47,070 bases of DNA from Burkholderiaceae bacterium (lineage in GTDB: Bacteria; Pseudomonadota; Gammaproteobacteria; Burkholderiales; Burkholderiaceae_C): positions 1 to 47,070 of the forward strand of contig JAFEHU010000001.1 of NCBI GenBank assembly GCA_017848435.1. The letters are read 5' to 3'. Positions 17,990 through 26,168 of the stretch are shown here, piece after piece. The notes under the pieces were generated by a model. It did no database searches. It saw only the letters and a list, made by a program, of their open reading frames with translations, and was not told where the DNA came from. The position numbers and the translations under genes were made by a program. How positions within the stretch are numbered: position 1 is the stretch's first letter; each line of letters begins with the position of its first letter.

Positions 17990-18651
17990 TCCGGTTGGTG
18001 CTGATCGACGACCATGCCATCGTGCGCGAGGGCTACCGCCGCCTGCTGGAGCGCCGGGCCGACCTGCAGATCGTTGGCGAAGCCGACAGCGCCGACCAGG
18101 GGTACGCCCTGTGCGCTGCGCGGGCCCCGGACGTGGCCCTGGTTGACCTGAGCCTGCCCGACGCCAGTGGCCTGCACCTGGTGCAGCGGCTGCTGCAGCG
18201 TGACCCGGGCGCCCGGGTGCTGGTGTTCAGCATGCACCGCGAGCCACTGTTTGCGGTGCAGGCCCTGCGGGCGGGTGCGCTGGGCTATGTGACCAAAAGC
18301 AGCCCGCCCCAGCGGCTGGTGGAGGCGGTGTACCAGGTGGCCCGTGGCCAGCGGGTGCTCAGCCCCGACATCGCATCCGAAGTGGCACTGGCCATGCTGG
18401 CGGAAGAGACCGAGGCGCCTGGCCTGAGTCCGCGCGAGTTCGAGGTGTTGCGCCTGCTGATGCAGGGGCGCAGCCCGGAGGAGATTGGCCTGGCGTTGCA
18501 CATCAGCCCCAAGACCGTGCGCAATTGCCACTACCAGCTCAAGACCAAACTGGGCGTGAAATCCGACATTGAACTGACCAAGCTCGCCATGCGCATGCGC
18601 CTGGTCGAGCCAGCCGTGCCTGCTGCCACAGCAGCCGGCAGCGCTACTTGA
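17986..18651 (+). CDS. NarL/FixJ-family response regulator
   Basis: 221 aa. The receiver domain (1-~120) has the acidic pair Asp8/Asp9, phospho-acceptor Asp54 (ALVDLSLP) and Lys104 (YVTKSS). The LuxR-type HTH (~140-205) reads LSPREFEVLRLLMQGRSPEE and ALHISPKTVRNCHYQLKTKL. It is the cognate partner of the preceding kinase through a 4-base start/stop overlap. The last 8 bases overlap the convergent end of gabD (18644-18651). Targets are not visible; autoregulation of the four-gene unit from the 13.9-kb promoter region is the simplest guess. Confidence 0.93.
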   Translation: MIRLVLIDDHAIVREGYRRLLERRADLQIVGEADSADQGYALCAARAPDVALVDLSLPDASGLHLVQRLLQRDPGARVLVFSMHREPLFAVQALRAGALGYVTKSSPPQRLVEAVYQVARGQRVLSPDIASEVALAMLAEETEAPGLSPREFEVLRLLMQGRSPEEIGLALHISPKTVRNCHYQLKTKLGVKSDIELTKLAMRMRLVEPAVPAATAAGSAT

Positions 18652-20116
18652 GCATGTCGCCCAGACAGAGGTACTTCATCTCCAGGTACTCCTCCATGCC
18701 GTGCGACGAGCCTTCACGGCCCAGCCCAGACTGCTTGACGCCACCAAACGGCACATGCTCGGTGGCAATGACGCCGGCGTTGATGCCGACCATGCCGTAT
18801 TCCAGCGCTTCTGCCACACGGAAAATGCGGCCCACATCGCGGCTGTAGAAGTAGCTGGCGAGGCCGAACTCGGTGTTGTTCGCGGCGTCGATGGCTTCTT
18901 GCTCGGTCTTGAAGCGGAACACCGGCGCCAGCGGGCCAAAGGTTTCTTCGGTGGCGCACAGCATGTTGGCGGTGGCTTCTGCAATGACCGTGGGCTCGAA
19001 GAACTGGCCCGCCAGTTGGTGGCCGCCCACCACCAGCTGGCCGCCCTTGGCCACGGCGTCGGCCACATGGCGCTGCACCTTGGCCACCGCAGCGTCTTCG
19101 ATCAGCGGGCCCTGGGTCACGCCGTCGTCAAAACCGTTGCCAACCTTGAGGCCACGCACCTTGGCGGCAAACTTTTGCACAAAGGTGTCGTACACGCCTT
19201 CTTGCACGTAGATGCGGTTGGCACAGACACAGGTCTGGCCGGCGTTGCGGTATTTGCTCGCCAGCGCGCCTTCAACGGCACTGTCGAGGTCGGCGTCGTC
19301 GAACACGATGAAGGGCGCGTTGCCGCCCAGTTCCAGCGACAATTTTTTGATGCTGGGCGCGCTCTGCGCCATCAAGATGCGGCCGACTTCGGTGCTGCCG
19401 GTGAAGCTGATGTGGCGCACCGTGTCGCTGGCGCAGAACACCTTGCCGGCGGCAATGGAGTTGTCGCTGTCGGCGGTGATGACGTTCAGCACGCCGGGCG
19501 GGATGCCGGCACGCAGCGCCAGTTCGGCCGCGGCCAGCGCCGTCAGCGGCGTGAGTTCGGCGGGTTTGATGACCACGGTGCAGCCCGCGGCCAGCGCCGG
19601 CGCCACTTTGCGGGTGATCATCGCCAGCGGAAAGTTCCAGGGCGTGATGGCGGCGCACACGCCAATGGGTTGCTTCAGCACCAGCAGGCGGCGGTTGTTG
19701 TCGAAGGGGGGCAGGGTTTCGCCGTTCACGCGCTTGGCTTCTTCGGCAAACCACTCCACAAAACTGGCGCCATAGCCGATTTCGCCGCGCGCTTCGGCCA
19801 GCGGCTTGCCCTGTTCGGCGGTGAGGATGCGGGCGAGGTCGTCCACATTCGCCATCAGCAGCTGGTACCACTTCATCAGCACCGCGTGGCGCTGTTTGCC
19901 GGTCTGGCTGCGCCAGGCGGGCCAGGCGGCGTTGGCTGCGGCAATCGCCTGTTCGGTCTCGGCCGCGCCGAGGTTGGCCACGTCGGCCAGTTTGTGGCCG
20001 GTGGCCGGGTCGAACACGTCAAAACGCCGGTGGCCATGGACCCATTGGCCGTTGACCAGGCCGTCGGTGCGCAGCAGGCTGGGGTCGTTGAGCAACGAAA
20101 GTGGGGAAGTCTTCAT
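18644..20116 (-). CDS. gabD: NAD(P)-dependent succinate-semialdehyde dehydrogenase
   Basis: 490 aa from the ATG at 20114-20116 (MKTSPLSLLNDPSLLRTDGL), preceded by GGAGA. It is an aldehyde dehydrogenase closest to the GabD subgroup: TPWNFPLAMITRKVAPALAA, FTGSTEVGRILM, the general-base Glu in LELGGNAPFIVFDDADLD and the nucleophilic Cys in NAGQTCVCANRIYVQ. The C-terminus has the family-typical PFGGVKQSGLGREGS. It oxidises succinate semialdehyde to succinate at the end of the GABA/4-hydroxybutyrate route. No gabT is present; it appears monocistronic and is divergent from alaS. The longer frame from 20179 runs into the promoter region and was rejected. Confidence 0.9.
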   Translation of the reverse strand: MKTSPLSLLNDPSLLRTDGLVNGQWVHGHRRFDVFDPATGHKLADVANLGAAETEQAIAAANAAWPAWRSQTGKQRHAVLMKWYQLLMANVDDLARILTAEQGKPLAEARGEIGYGASFVEWFAEEAKRVNGETLPPFDNNRRLLVLKQPIGVCAAITPWNFPLAMITRKVAPALAAGCTVVIKPAELTPLTALAAAELALRAGIPPGVLNVITADSDNSIAAGKVFCASDTVRHISFTGSTEVGRILMAQSAPSIKKLSLELGGNAPFIVFDDADLDSAVEGALASKYRNAGQTCVCANRIYVQEGVYDTFVQKFAAKVRGLKVGNGFDDGVTQGPLIEDAAVAKVQRHVADAVAKGGQLVVGGHQLAGQFFEPTVIAEATANMLCATEETFGPLAPVFRFKTEQEAIDAANNTEFGLASYFYSRDVGRIFRVAEALEYGMVGINAGVIATEHVPFGGVKQSGLGREGSSHGMEEYLEMKYLCLGDMLK

Positions 20117-20202
20117 GTCCAAAGCGGTCTCCTGAGCGGCCACGGCCCTGAATGACCCTGCCTGAATGTGTTTGAGCATAGCGTTTCGCTCAAAACAGCG
20201 CT

Positions 20203-20232
20203 GTCATGCGGGCGCCACCCCAAACTTATAAT
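20203..20232 (+). promoter_or_regulatory. Promoter of alaS, placed almost at the start codon
   Basis: CTGTCA (20203-20208), an 18-base spacer and a consensus TATAAT (20227-20232). The predicted transcription start (~20239) is only about 4 bases before the alaS ATG (20243), implying a nearly leaderless mRNA. An inverted repeat TTTGAGC (20173-20179) / GCTCAAA (20190-20196) lies just upstream. Confidence 0.65.
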
Positions 20233-20242
20233 CCAAGGCTCC

Positions 20243-22870
20243 ATGAGCACAACCACCTTCACCGTCGCGGACATCCGCAAATCCTTCCTCGACTTCTTCG
20301 CTGCCAAGGGGCACACCGTTGTCGCGTCGAGTCCTTTGGTGCCCGGCAACGACCCGACGCTGATGTTCACCAACTCGGGCATGGTGCAGTTCAAGGACGT
20401 GTTCCTCGGCACCGACAAACGCTCTTACGTGCGTGCAGCCTCGGTGCAGGCCTGCCTGCGCGCTGGCGGCAAACACAACGACCTGGAAAACGTGGGCTAC
20501 ACCGCGCGCCACCACACTTTCTTTGAGATGCTGGGCAACTGGAGTTTTGGCGACTACTTCAAGCGCGACTCGCTGAAGTGGGGCTGGGAGCTGCTGACGC
20601 AGGTCTACAAACTGCCGCCCGAGAAGTTGACGGCCACCGTCTACATTGACGACCAGGAAGCCTACGACATCTGGACCCAAGAGATTGGCCTGCCGCCCGA
20701 GCGCGTGATCCGCATTGGCGACAACAAGGGCAAGAAATACGCGTCCGACAACTTCTGGATGATGGCCGACACCGGCCCCTGCGGCCCGTGCTCTGAAATC
20801 TTTTACGACCACGGCGAGCACATTCCCGGCGGCCCCCCCGGCAGCCCTGGCGAAGACGGCGACCGTTTCATCGAGATCTGGAACCACGTGTTCATGCAGT
20901 TCGACATGCAGCCCGACGGCAGCCTGGTGAGCCTGCCCGCACCCTGTGTGGACACCGGCATGGGCCTGGAGCGCCTCGCTGCGATCCTGCAGCACGTGCA
21001 CAGCAACTACGAGATCGACATCTTTGACGCGCTGATCAAGGCCGCCAGCCGTGAAACCGGCGAGAAAGACCTCGACAACAAGAGCCTGCGCGTGATCGCC
21101 GACCACATCCGCGCCACCGCATTTCTGGTGGCCGACGGCGTGGTGCCGAGCAACGAAGGGCGCGGCTACGTGCAGCGCCGCATCGTCCGCCGCGCCATCC
21201 GCCATGGTTACAAGCTGGGCAAGAAAACACCGTTTTTCCACAAGCTGGTGCCTGATTTGGTGGCGCTCATGGGCGACGCCTACCCGCGCCTGAAGGCCGA
21301 CGCCGCGCGCATCACCGAGGTGTTGAAGACCGAGGAAGAGCGCTTCTTCGAGACGCTCGCCACCGGCATGGACATTCTGGACACGGCACTGGCCGGCGGC
21401 CAGACCGTGTTGCCCGGCGACGTGGCCTTCAAGCTGCACGACACCTACGGCTTCCCGCTCGACCTCTCGGCCGACGTGTGCCGCGAGCGTGGCCTGTCGG
21501 TGGACGAAGCCGGGTTTCACGCCGCGATGGAGCGCCAGAAGGCGCAGGGCCGCGCTGCCGGCAAGTTCAAACAGGACCGCGCGCTGGAGTACACCGGCCC
21601 CGGCCACGCCTTCACTGGCTACGACGTGCTGGAAGAGCCCGCCCGCGTGGTGGCGCTCTACAAGGACGGCGTGCCGGTGCCGCAGTTGGCACAGGGCCAG
21701 TCGGGCGTGGTGGTGCTGGACACCACCCCGTTTTACGCCGAGAGCGGCGGCCAGGTCGGCGACGCGGGCGTGCTGGCGGCCGACGGCGTGTTGTTCAGCG
21801 TGGACGACACGCAAAAGATCAAGGCCGACGTGTTTGGCCACCATGGCACACAAACGCGTGGCACGCTACAGGTGGGCGACGCGGTGCTGGCCCATGTGGA
21901 CGTGCCGCGCCGCCAGGCCACCATCCGCAACCACTCGGTGACGCATTTGATGCACAAGGCCCTGCGCGAAGTGCTTGGCACGCACGTGCAGCAAAAGGGC
22001 AGCCTGGTCGATGCCGACAAGACGCGCTTCGACTTCACCCACAACGCGCCGGTCACCGACGCGCAGATCCGTGAAATTGAAAAACGGGTGAACGACGAGA
22101 TCCTCGCCAACGTGCCAACGCACGCCAAGGTGATGGACCTGGAGTCGGCCCAGAAGACCGGCGCGGTGATGTTGTTTGGCGAGAAGTACGGCGAAACCGT
22201 GCGCGTGCTCGACATCGGCAGCAGCCGCGAACTCTGCGGCGGCACCCACGTGCAGCGCACCGGCGACATCGGCTTCTTCACCATCTCGGCCGAAGGCGGC
22301 GTGGCCGCGGGCGTGCGCCGGGTGGAGGCACTGACCGGCCAGAACGCGCTGGCCTATGTGCAGGGCATGGAAGCCACGCTGGGTGGCGTGGCCGGCACGT
22401 TGAAGGTCACGCCCGGCGAACTGCCGGCCCGCGTGGGTGCGATGCTGGATCAGGTGCGGGAGCTGGAAAAAGAACTCGGCGCGCTCAAAAGCCGCCTGGC
22501 GTCGTCCCAGGGCGACGAGCTGGTGAACCAGGCCGTTGAGGTGAACGGCCTCAAGGTGTTGGCCGCCACGCTGCCCGGCGCCGATGCCAAAACCCTGCGC
22601 GAGACGCTGGACAAGCTGAAAGACAAACTCAAAACCGCCGCCATCGTGCTGGCCGCGGTCGACGGCGACAAGGTGCAGCTGGCGGCCGGTGTCACGGCCG
22701 ACAGCGTGGGCCGGGTCAAGGCCGGTGAGCTGGTCAACTTTGTGGCGCAGCAGGTCGGTGGCAAGGGCGGCGGCAAAGCCGACCTCGCCATGGCCGGTGG
22801 CACACAGCCCGCAGGCTTGCCGGCGGCGCTGGCCTCGGTGGCCGGCTGGGTGGCGGCGAAGCTGGGCTGA
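20243..22870 (+). CDS. alaS: Alanyl-tRNA synthetase
   Basis: 875 aa from the ATG at 20243 ([19 protein letters not shown]), essentially the length of the E. coli enzyme. Class II catalytic core: [20 protein letters not shown] and [14 protein letters not shown], then [12 protein letters not shown] and GMGLERL. The editing domain keeps its zinc-type ligands HxxxH (THLMHKAL) and CxxxH (CGGTH), so mischarged Ser/Gly-tRNA can be cleared. A coiled C-Ala/oligomerisation region follows ([16 protein letters not shown]) and a Gly-rich [15 protein letters not shown] end. It is monocistronic and convergent with mltB 16 bases downstream. The frame is open back to 20168, but that segment overlies the TATAAT and was rejected. 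Confidence 0.98.
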   Translation: MSTTTFTVADIRKSFLDFFAAKGHTVVASSPLVPGNDPTLMFTNSGMVQFKDVFLGTDKRSYVRAASVQACLRAGGKHNDLENVGYTARHHTFFEMLGNWSFGDYFKRDSLKWGWELLTQVYKLPPEKLTATVYIDDQEAYDIWTQEIGLPPERVIRIGDNKGKKYASDNFWMMADTGPCGPCSEIFYDHGEHIPGGPPGSPGEDGDRFIEIWNHVFMQFDMQPDGSLVSLPAPCVDTGMGLERLAAILQHVHSNYEIDIFDALIKAASRETGEKDLDNKSLRVIADHIRATAFLVADGVVPSNEGRGYVQRRIVRRAIRHGYKLGKKTPFFHKLVPDLVALMGDAYPRLKADAARITEVLKTEEERFFETLATGMDILDTALAGGQTVLPGDVAFKLHDTYGFPLDLSADVCRERGLSVDEAGFHAAMERQKAQGRAAGKFKQDRALEYTGPGHAFTGYDVLEEPARVVALYKDGVPVPQLAQGQSGVVVLDTTPFYAESGGQVGDAGVLAADGVLFSVDDTQKIKADVFGHHGTQTRGTLQVGDAVLAHVDVPRRQATIRNHSVTHLMHKALREVLGTHVQQKGSLVDADKTRFDFTHNAPVTDAQIREIEKRVNDEILANVPTHAKVMDLESAQKTGAVMLFGEKYGETVRVLDIGSSRELCGGTHVQRTGDIGFFTISAEGGVAAGVRRVEALTGQNALAYVQGMEATLGGVAGTLKVTPGELPARVGAMLDQVRELEKELGALKSRLASSQGDELVNQAVEVNGLKVLAATLPGADAKTLRETLDKLKDKLKTAAIVLAAVDGDKVQLAAGVTADSVGRVKAGELVNFVAQQVGGKGGGKADLAMAGGTQPAGLPAALASVAGWVAAKLG

Positions 22871-22886
22871 CCCGCTTCGCCGGGGC

Positions 22887-24149
22887 TCAGCGCCCCAGGG
22901 CCGCGCGCACCTCGCGGCCCAGCTCGATCACCGCCATCGCGTAATAACTGCTCTGGTTGTAGCGGGTGATGGTGTAGAAGTTCTGTGTGCCCGCCACGTA
23001 GCTGGGTTCGTCGGCGCCGTTTTGCAGCTCCACCAACGCCAGCAGGCCGGGGTGCGCCAGCGCGGCGCCTTCCAGTACCGCGCCTTTGGCGGTGAAACCT
23101 GCCACGTTGAAGGTGGGCAGGATGTCGGGGGCGAGCAGGGCGTCTTTGTTCAGGCGGGTGGTGTCAAAGGCCACCGGGTAGTGGGTGGGCAGGCCTTTTT
23201 CCCAGCCAAACGCCTTGAAGTAATTGGCCACCGAGCCGACCACGTCGGCCTGGCTCTCGAACAAATCCACCTTGCCGTCGCCGTCAAAGTCGATCGCGTA
23301 CTTGTGCCAGCTGGACGGCATGAACTGGGGCCAACCCATTGCGCCGGCGTAGCTGCCTTTCAGCGACAGCGGGTCCACGCCGGTGCGGCTGGCCAGGCTC
23401 AGCACCTGCTCCAGCTCGCCCCGGAAGTAGGCGGTGCGTTCGGCGGCGCGCGGGTGGGCGGCGGGGAAATCAAACGCCAGGGTGGTCAGCGCGTCCAGCA
23501 CGCGGAAGTTGCCCGTCTGCTGGCCGTAGATGGTCTCCACTCCCACGATGCCAACGATGATCTCTGCAGGCACGCCGTACTCGCGCTCGGCCCGTTCCAG
23601 CGCGGCCTGGTTGGCTTCCCAGAAGGCCATGCCGGCGTTGATGCGGTAGGTGTCGATGAAGCGGCTGCGGTAGAGGCGCCAATTTTTGGGCGTGCCAGCC
23701 GGTGCCGGCGCCATCAACCGGGTGACCACCGGCAGGAAGTTGGCCTGGCCGATGGTGTCGCGCACCCAGGCGCGGTCGAGGTTGCGGCGGTCGGCCAGGT
23801 CGTCGGCAAAACGCATCGCGTCGTCGCGGGTGGCGTAGGCCGGGCCGGGTTCGGCCTTGGGCGCGCGGGCGGCGGTCTTGATGGCCAGCACGTTGCCGCG
23901 CCGTTCGCTGGCGGTGGGGGCCTTGGCGTCTTTCGCCTTGGCGGCCGGTTTGCCCTTCTGAGCGACCTTCTTTTTGGCCGGCGCGGCCTTGGCAGGGGCT
24001 TTTGGGGCCACCACAGGCTTCGCAGCGGGTTTTTCAGAGATTTTTTCGGCTTGCGCCTTAGTAAAACCTAGCGACAGTGCTATGAATACAGTAGCGGTCG
24101 CGGCGAAAGTAGCGAATCGGCCAGTGGGCGAAGAGGTCAAGCGGTGCAT
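22887..24149 (-). CDS. mltB: Lytic murein transglycosylase B
   Basis: 420 aa. It cleaves the MurNAc-GlcNAc bond of peptidoglycan, forming 1,6-anhydro ends. Domain order: signal peptide (1-~34, AQA-E cleavage), a Lys/Ala/Pro-rich linker (~36-80), then the MltB/Slt-like domain with catalytic Glu205 in IVGVETIYGQ, MGWPQFMPSSW, and the DFDGDGKVDLFES EF-hand-like segment. There is no lipobox Cys, so it is soluble periplasmic rather than lipid-anchored. The ATG directly abuts the stop of the transglutaminase gene (24150), making it the last gene of moxR-DUF58-TG-mltB. Codons 19-37, the signal-peptide core, coincide with a copy of the dispersed repeat (24041-24095) and use ATA, CTA and GTA, rare in this genome. 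Confidence 0.94.
   Translation of the reverse strand: MHRLTSSPTGRFATFAATATVFIALSLGFTKAQAEKISEKPAAKPVVAPKAPAKAAPAKKKVAQKGKPAAKAKDAKAPTASERRGNVLAIKTAARAPKAEPGPAYATRDDAMRFADDLADRRNLDRAWVRDTIGQANFLPVVTRLMAPAPAGTPKNWRLYRSRFIDTYRINAGMAFWEANQAALERAEREYGVPAEIIVGIVGVETIYGQQTGNFRVLDALTTLAFDFPAAHPRAAERTAYFRGELEQVLSLASRTGVDPLSLKGSYAGAMGWPQFMPSSWHKYAIDFDGDGKVDLFESQADVVGSVANYFKAFGWEKGLPTHYPVAFDTTRLNKDALLAPDILPTFNVAGFTAKGAVLEGAALAHPGLLALVELQNGADEPSYVAGTQNFYTITRYNQSSYYAMAVIELGREVRAALGR
24041..24095 (+). repeat. Dispersed short repeat, copy 6, inside the mltB signal-peptide codons
   Basis: Read on the minus strand, GCTACTGTATTCATAGC, then CTAGGTTTTACTAAGGC and AAGCCGAAAAAAT, it parallels the reverse complement of copy 3 (GCTCCTGAATTCATAGC, GCAGGTTACACTAAGGC, GCCGATTT) over about 55 bases. 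In frame it gives MltB residues 19-37 (ATVFIALSLGFTKAQAEKI). Confidence 0.7.
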
Positions 24150-26168
24150 TCAGGTGGGCCAGGTCAGTTGGTTGAATTGTCGCCGCAGCTGGGTCAGCGG
24201 TGTGGCAGAACGTGGCGCGTAGCGCTGGGATTCGAGCTGCAGCAGCCAGTCGGCCAGCGCGTCGCCGGTGGGGCCAAAGTGCTGCCGCACGCGGGCGGCC
24301 ATCTCGCGTGGCGGGCAGGCCTGGGGCAGGGTGAGGCCGGTCTGGCGCAGGCGTTGGCGGCAGCGCTCCAGCAGGCGCAACCAGGGGTCGTGCTGGCTGC
24401 GCTCCCACAGCGTCCAGCCGGCGCCCAGCAGGCTGGCGAACACCACCACACCGATCAGCAAATAGGCCAGGTCCTGCCAGCTGGGGGATTCAAAACCGAG
24501 GTGCTTGAGCAAATCAAACTGGCGGCTCTGGGTGTAGTTCAGCACCCACTGGTTCCAGCCGTTGTTGAGGGCTTCCCAGCCGGCGCGCAGGCCAGCCAGC
24601 AGGTCGGGGCTGACGGTGCCAAACGCGCCGGCGAAGGCGCCTGCGATCGCGCCTTGCGGCGCCCGCAGCGGCTGGAAGCTGCCGGTGCGGCCGGGGGCCA
24701 CCGCGCTGGTCGGGTCCACCCGCACCCAGCCTTGGCCGGCCTGCCAGATCTCGGTCCAGGCGTGGGCGTCGCTCTGGCGCAGGGTCCAGAAGCCGTCGAC
24801 GTTGTTGCGCTGGCCGCCCTGGTAGCCGGTGACCACGCGGGCCGGTACGTCGAGCGCGCGCATCAGCACCACAAAGGCCGAGGCGATGTGCTCGCAAAAA
24901 CCTTCCTTGCGGTCGAACCAGAACTCGTCGGCGGTGTGGTTGCCATAGACGCCGGGTTCCAGCGTGTAGCTGTAGCCGCCGGTGCGCAGCCGCTGCAGCA
25001 CCGCGTTGGCCAGCACGCTGGCGGTGGCGGAGGCGAGCTGCGGGTCGCGCCGCATCTCGGCGGCCAGTGCCAGCGTGCGCGGGTTGAAGCCGGGTGGCAG
25101 CTCGATGTAGTCCTGCAGCTGCACGGTCTGGCGTTCCGGGCCGTGGCGGAAGTCGGTGTGGCTCTCGGCCCGGTAACGCACCAGGTCGGTGATCGGGCGG
25201 GTGGCCAGCCACTGCAGGTCGGCGGTCATCTTCAGCTCGTAGCCCGGCAGCTCGGGCGTTTTGGCCGCGGCTTCCAGCAGGAACACCCAGGGGCGGTTGT
25301 TCGGCTCCAGCGTGACCTCGTAGCGCACCGGCGTGCCCAGCACCTGCAGCTCGGCCGGCGCCTGCAGGCGCGGCAGGAAAGACGACTGCAGCGGCCGCCA
25401 TTCGCGCCCGTCAAAGGTGGAGAGCACCGGGCCACGGAAGTAGAGGTCGTTCTGCTGCGGCACCGTGCCGTCGAACTTGACGCGCAGGGCGATGCTGTCG
25501 TCCAGCGCCAGTTTGGCGATGTTGCCGACCTGCATGTTGGCCGAGAGCCCGCTGCGGCCGGTGAGGCCGTCGCTCGGAATGCCCCACAGCGGCGCCATAC
25601 GGGGAAACAGCACAAACAGCACCGCCATGATGGGCGCGCCCAGCAGCGCCATCCAGCCGGCGGTGCGCGCCGCCACCCACAGCGGCGGCCGGCCGACCGG
25701 CATGTGGGCGTTGACGAGCGCGGTCAGCAGGCCCAGCAGCGCCACCAGCATCGCGGCGGCGGTGGGCAGGGACTGCGAGAAAAAGAAGTTGGTGAGCACC
25801 GTGAAGAAGCCCAGAAAGAAGATCACGAAGGCGTCGCGCCGGGCGCGCAGTTCCAGCGTTTTCAGAGCCAGCAGCACCACGGTAAGGGTGACGCCGGCGT
25901 CGCGCCCGAGCAGGGTGCGGTGGCTGTAGAAGGTCGCTGCCACGGTGATGGCCAGCAGCACGCCCAGCCACCAGGCGCTGGGCAAGGGCCGGTTGCGCAG
26001 TGCCAGCGTGCCGCGCCACAGCAGCACGCCAGCGGTCAGTAGCACACACCACAGCGGCAGGTTGCTGGCCTGCGGCAACACCACCCAGGCCACGACGACC
26101 AGCAGGAACAGCGTGTCGCGGCTGTCGCGGGGGAGGGCTTGCAGCGTGTTGGTGATGGTTTTCAGCAC
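24150..26168 (-). CDS. Transglutaminase-like membrane protein (TgpA family, DUF3488-transglutaminase-DUF4129 type)
   Basis: 672 aa from a GTG at 26166-26168 that overlaps the DUF58 stop by 7 bases. The N-terminus has about six or seven membrane helices (LFLLVVVAWVVLP to MALLGAPIMAVLFVLFPRM, residues ~18-190). A large periplasmic region follows with the transglutaminase-core triad: Cys in EGFCEHIASAF, His in SDAHAWTEIW and Asp in WVRVDPT. A last helix (~553-575) precedes a short cytoplasmic tail. Pseudomonas TgpA is the best-known relative; the substrate is unknown, presumably a periplasmic or envelope protein or peptide. It lies in the operon moxR-DUF58-TG-mltB, a common partnership. The frame continues upstream of the GTG, but only over the DUF58 gene. 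Confidence 0.92.
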   Translation of the reverse strand: MLKTITNTLQALPRDSRDTLFLLVVVAWVVLPQASNLPLWCVLLTAGVLLWRGTLALRNRPLPSAWWLGVLLAITVAATFYSHRTLLGRDAGVTLTVVLLALKTLELRARRDAFVIFFLGFFTVLTNFFFSQSLPTAAAMLVALLGLLTALVNAHMPVGRPPLWVAARTAGWMALLGAPIMAVLFVLFPRMAPLWGIPSDGLTGRSGLSANMQVGNIAKLALDDSIALRVKFDGTVPQQNDLYFRGPVLSTFDGREWRPLQSSFLPRLQAPAELQVLGTPVRYEVTLEPNNRPWVFLLEAAAKTPELPGYELKMTADLQWLATRPITDLVRYRAESHTDFRHGPERQTVQLQDYIELPPGFNPRTLALAAEMRRDPQLASATASVLANAVLQRLRTGGYSYTLEPGVYGNHTADEFWFDRKEGFCEHIASAFVVLMRALDVPARVVTGYQGGQRNNVDGFWTLRQSDAHAWTEIWQAGQGWVRVDPTSAVAPGRTGSFQPLRAPQGAIAGAFAGAFGTVSPDLLAGLRAGWEALNNGWNQWVLNYTQSRQFDLLKHLGFESPSWQDLAYLLIGVVVFASLLGAGWTLWERSQHDPWLRLLERCRQRLRQTGLTLPQACPPREMAARVRQHFGPTGDALADWLLQLESQRYAPRSATPLTQLRRQFNQLTWPT

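Noticed and set aside
20168-20242. Longer AlaS N-terminus from an upstream start
   Set aside because: The extra codons run through the TATAAT promoter and do not resemble AlaRS; family similarity begins at the ATG at 20243.
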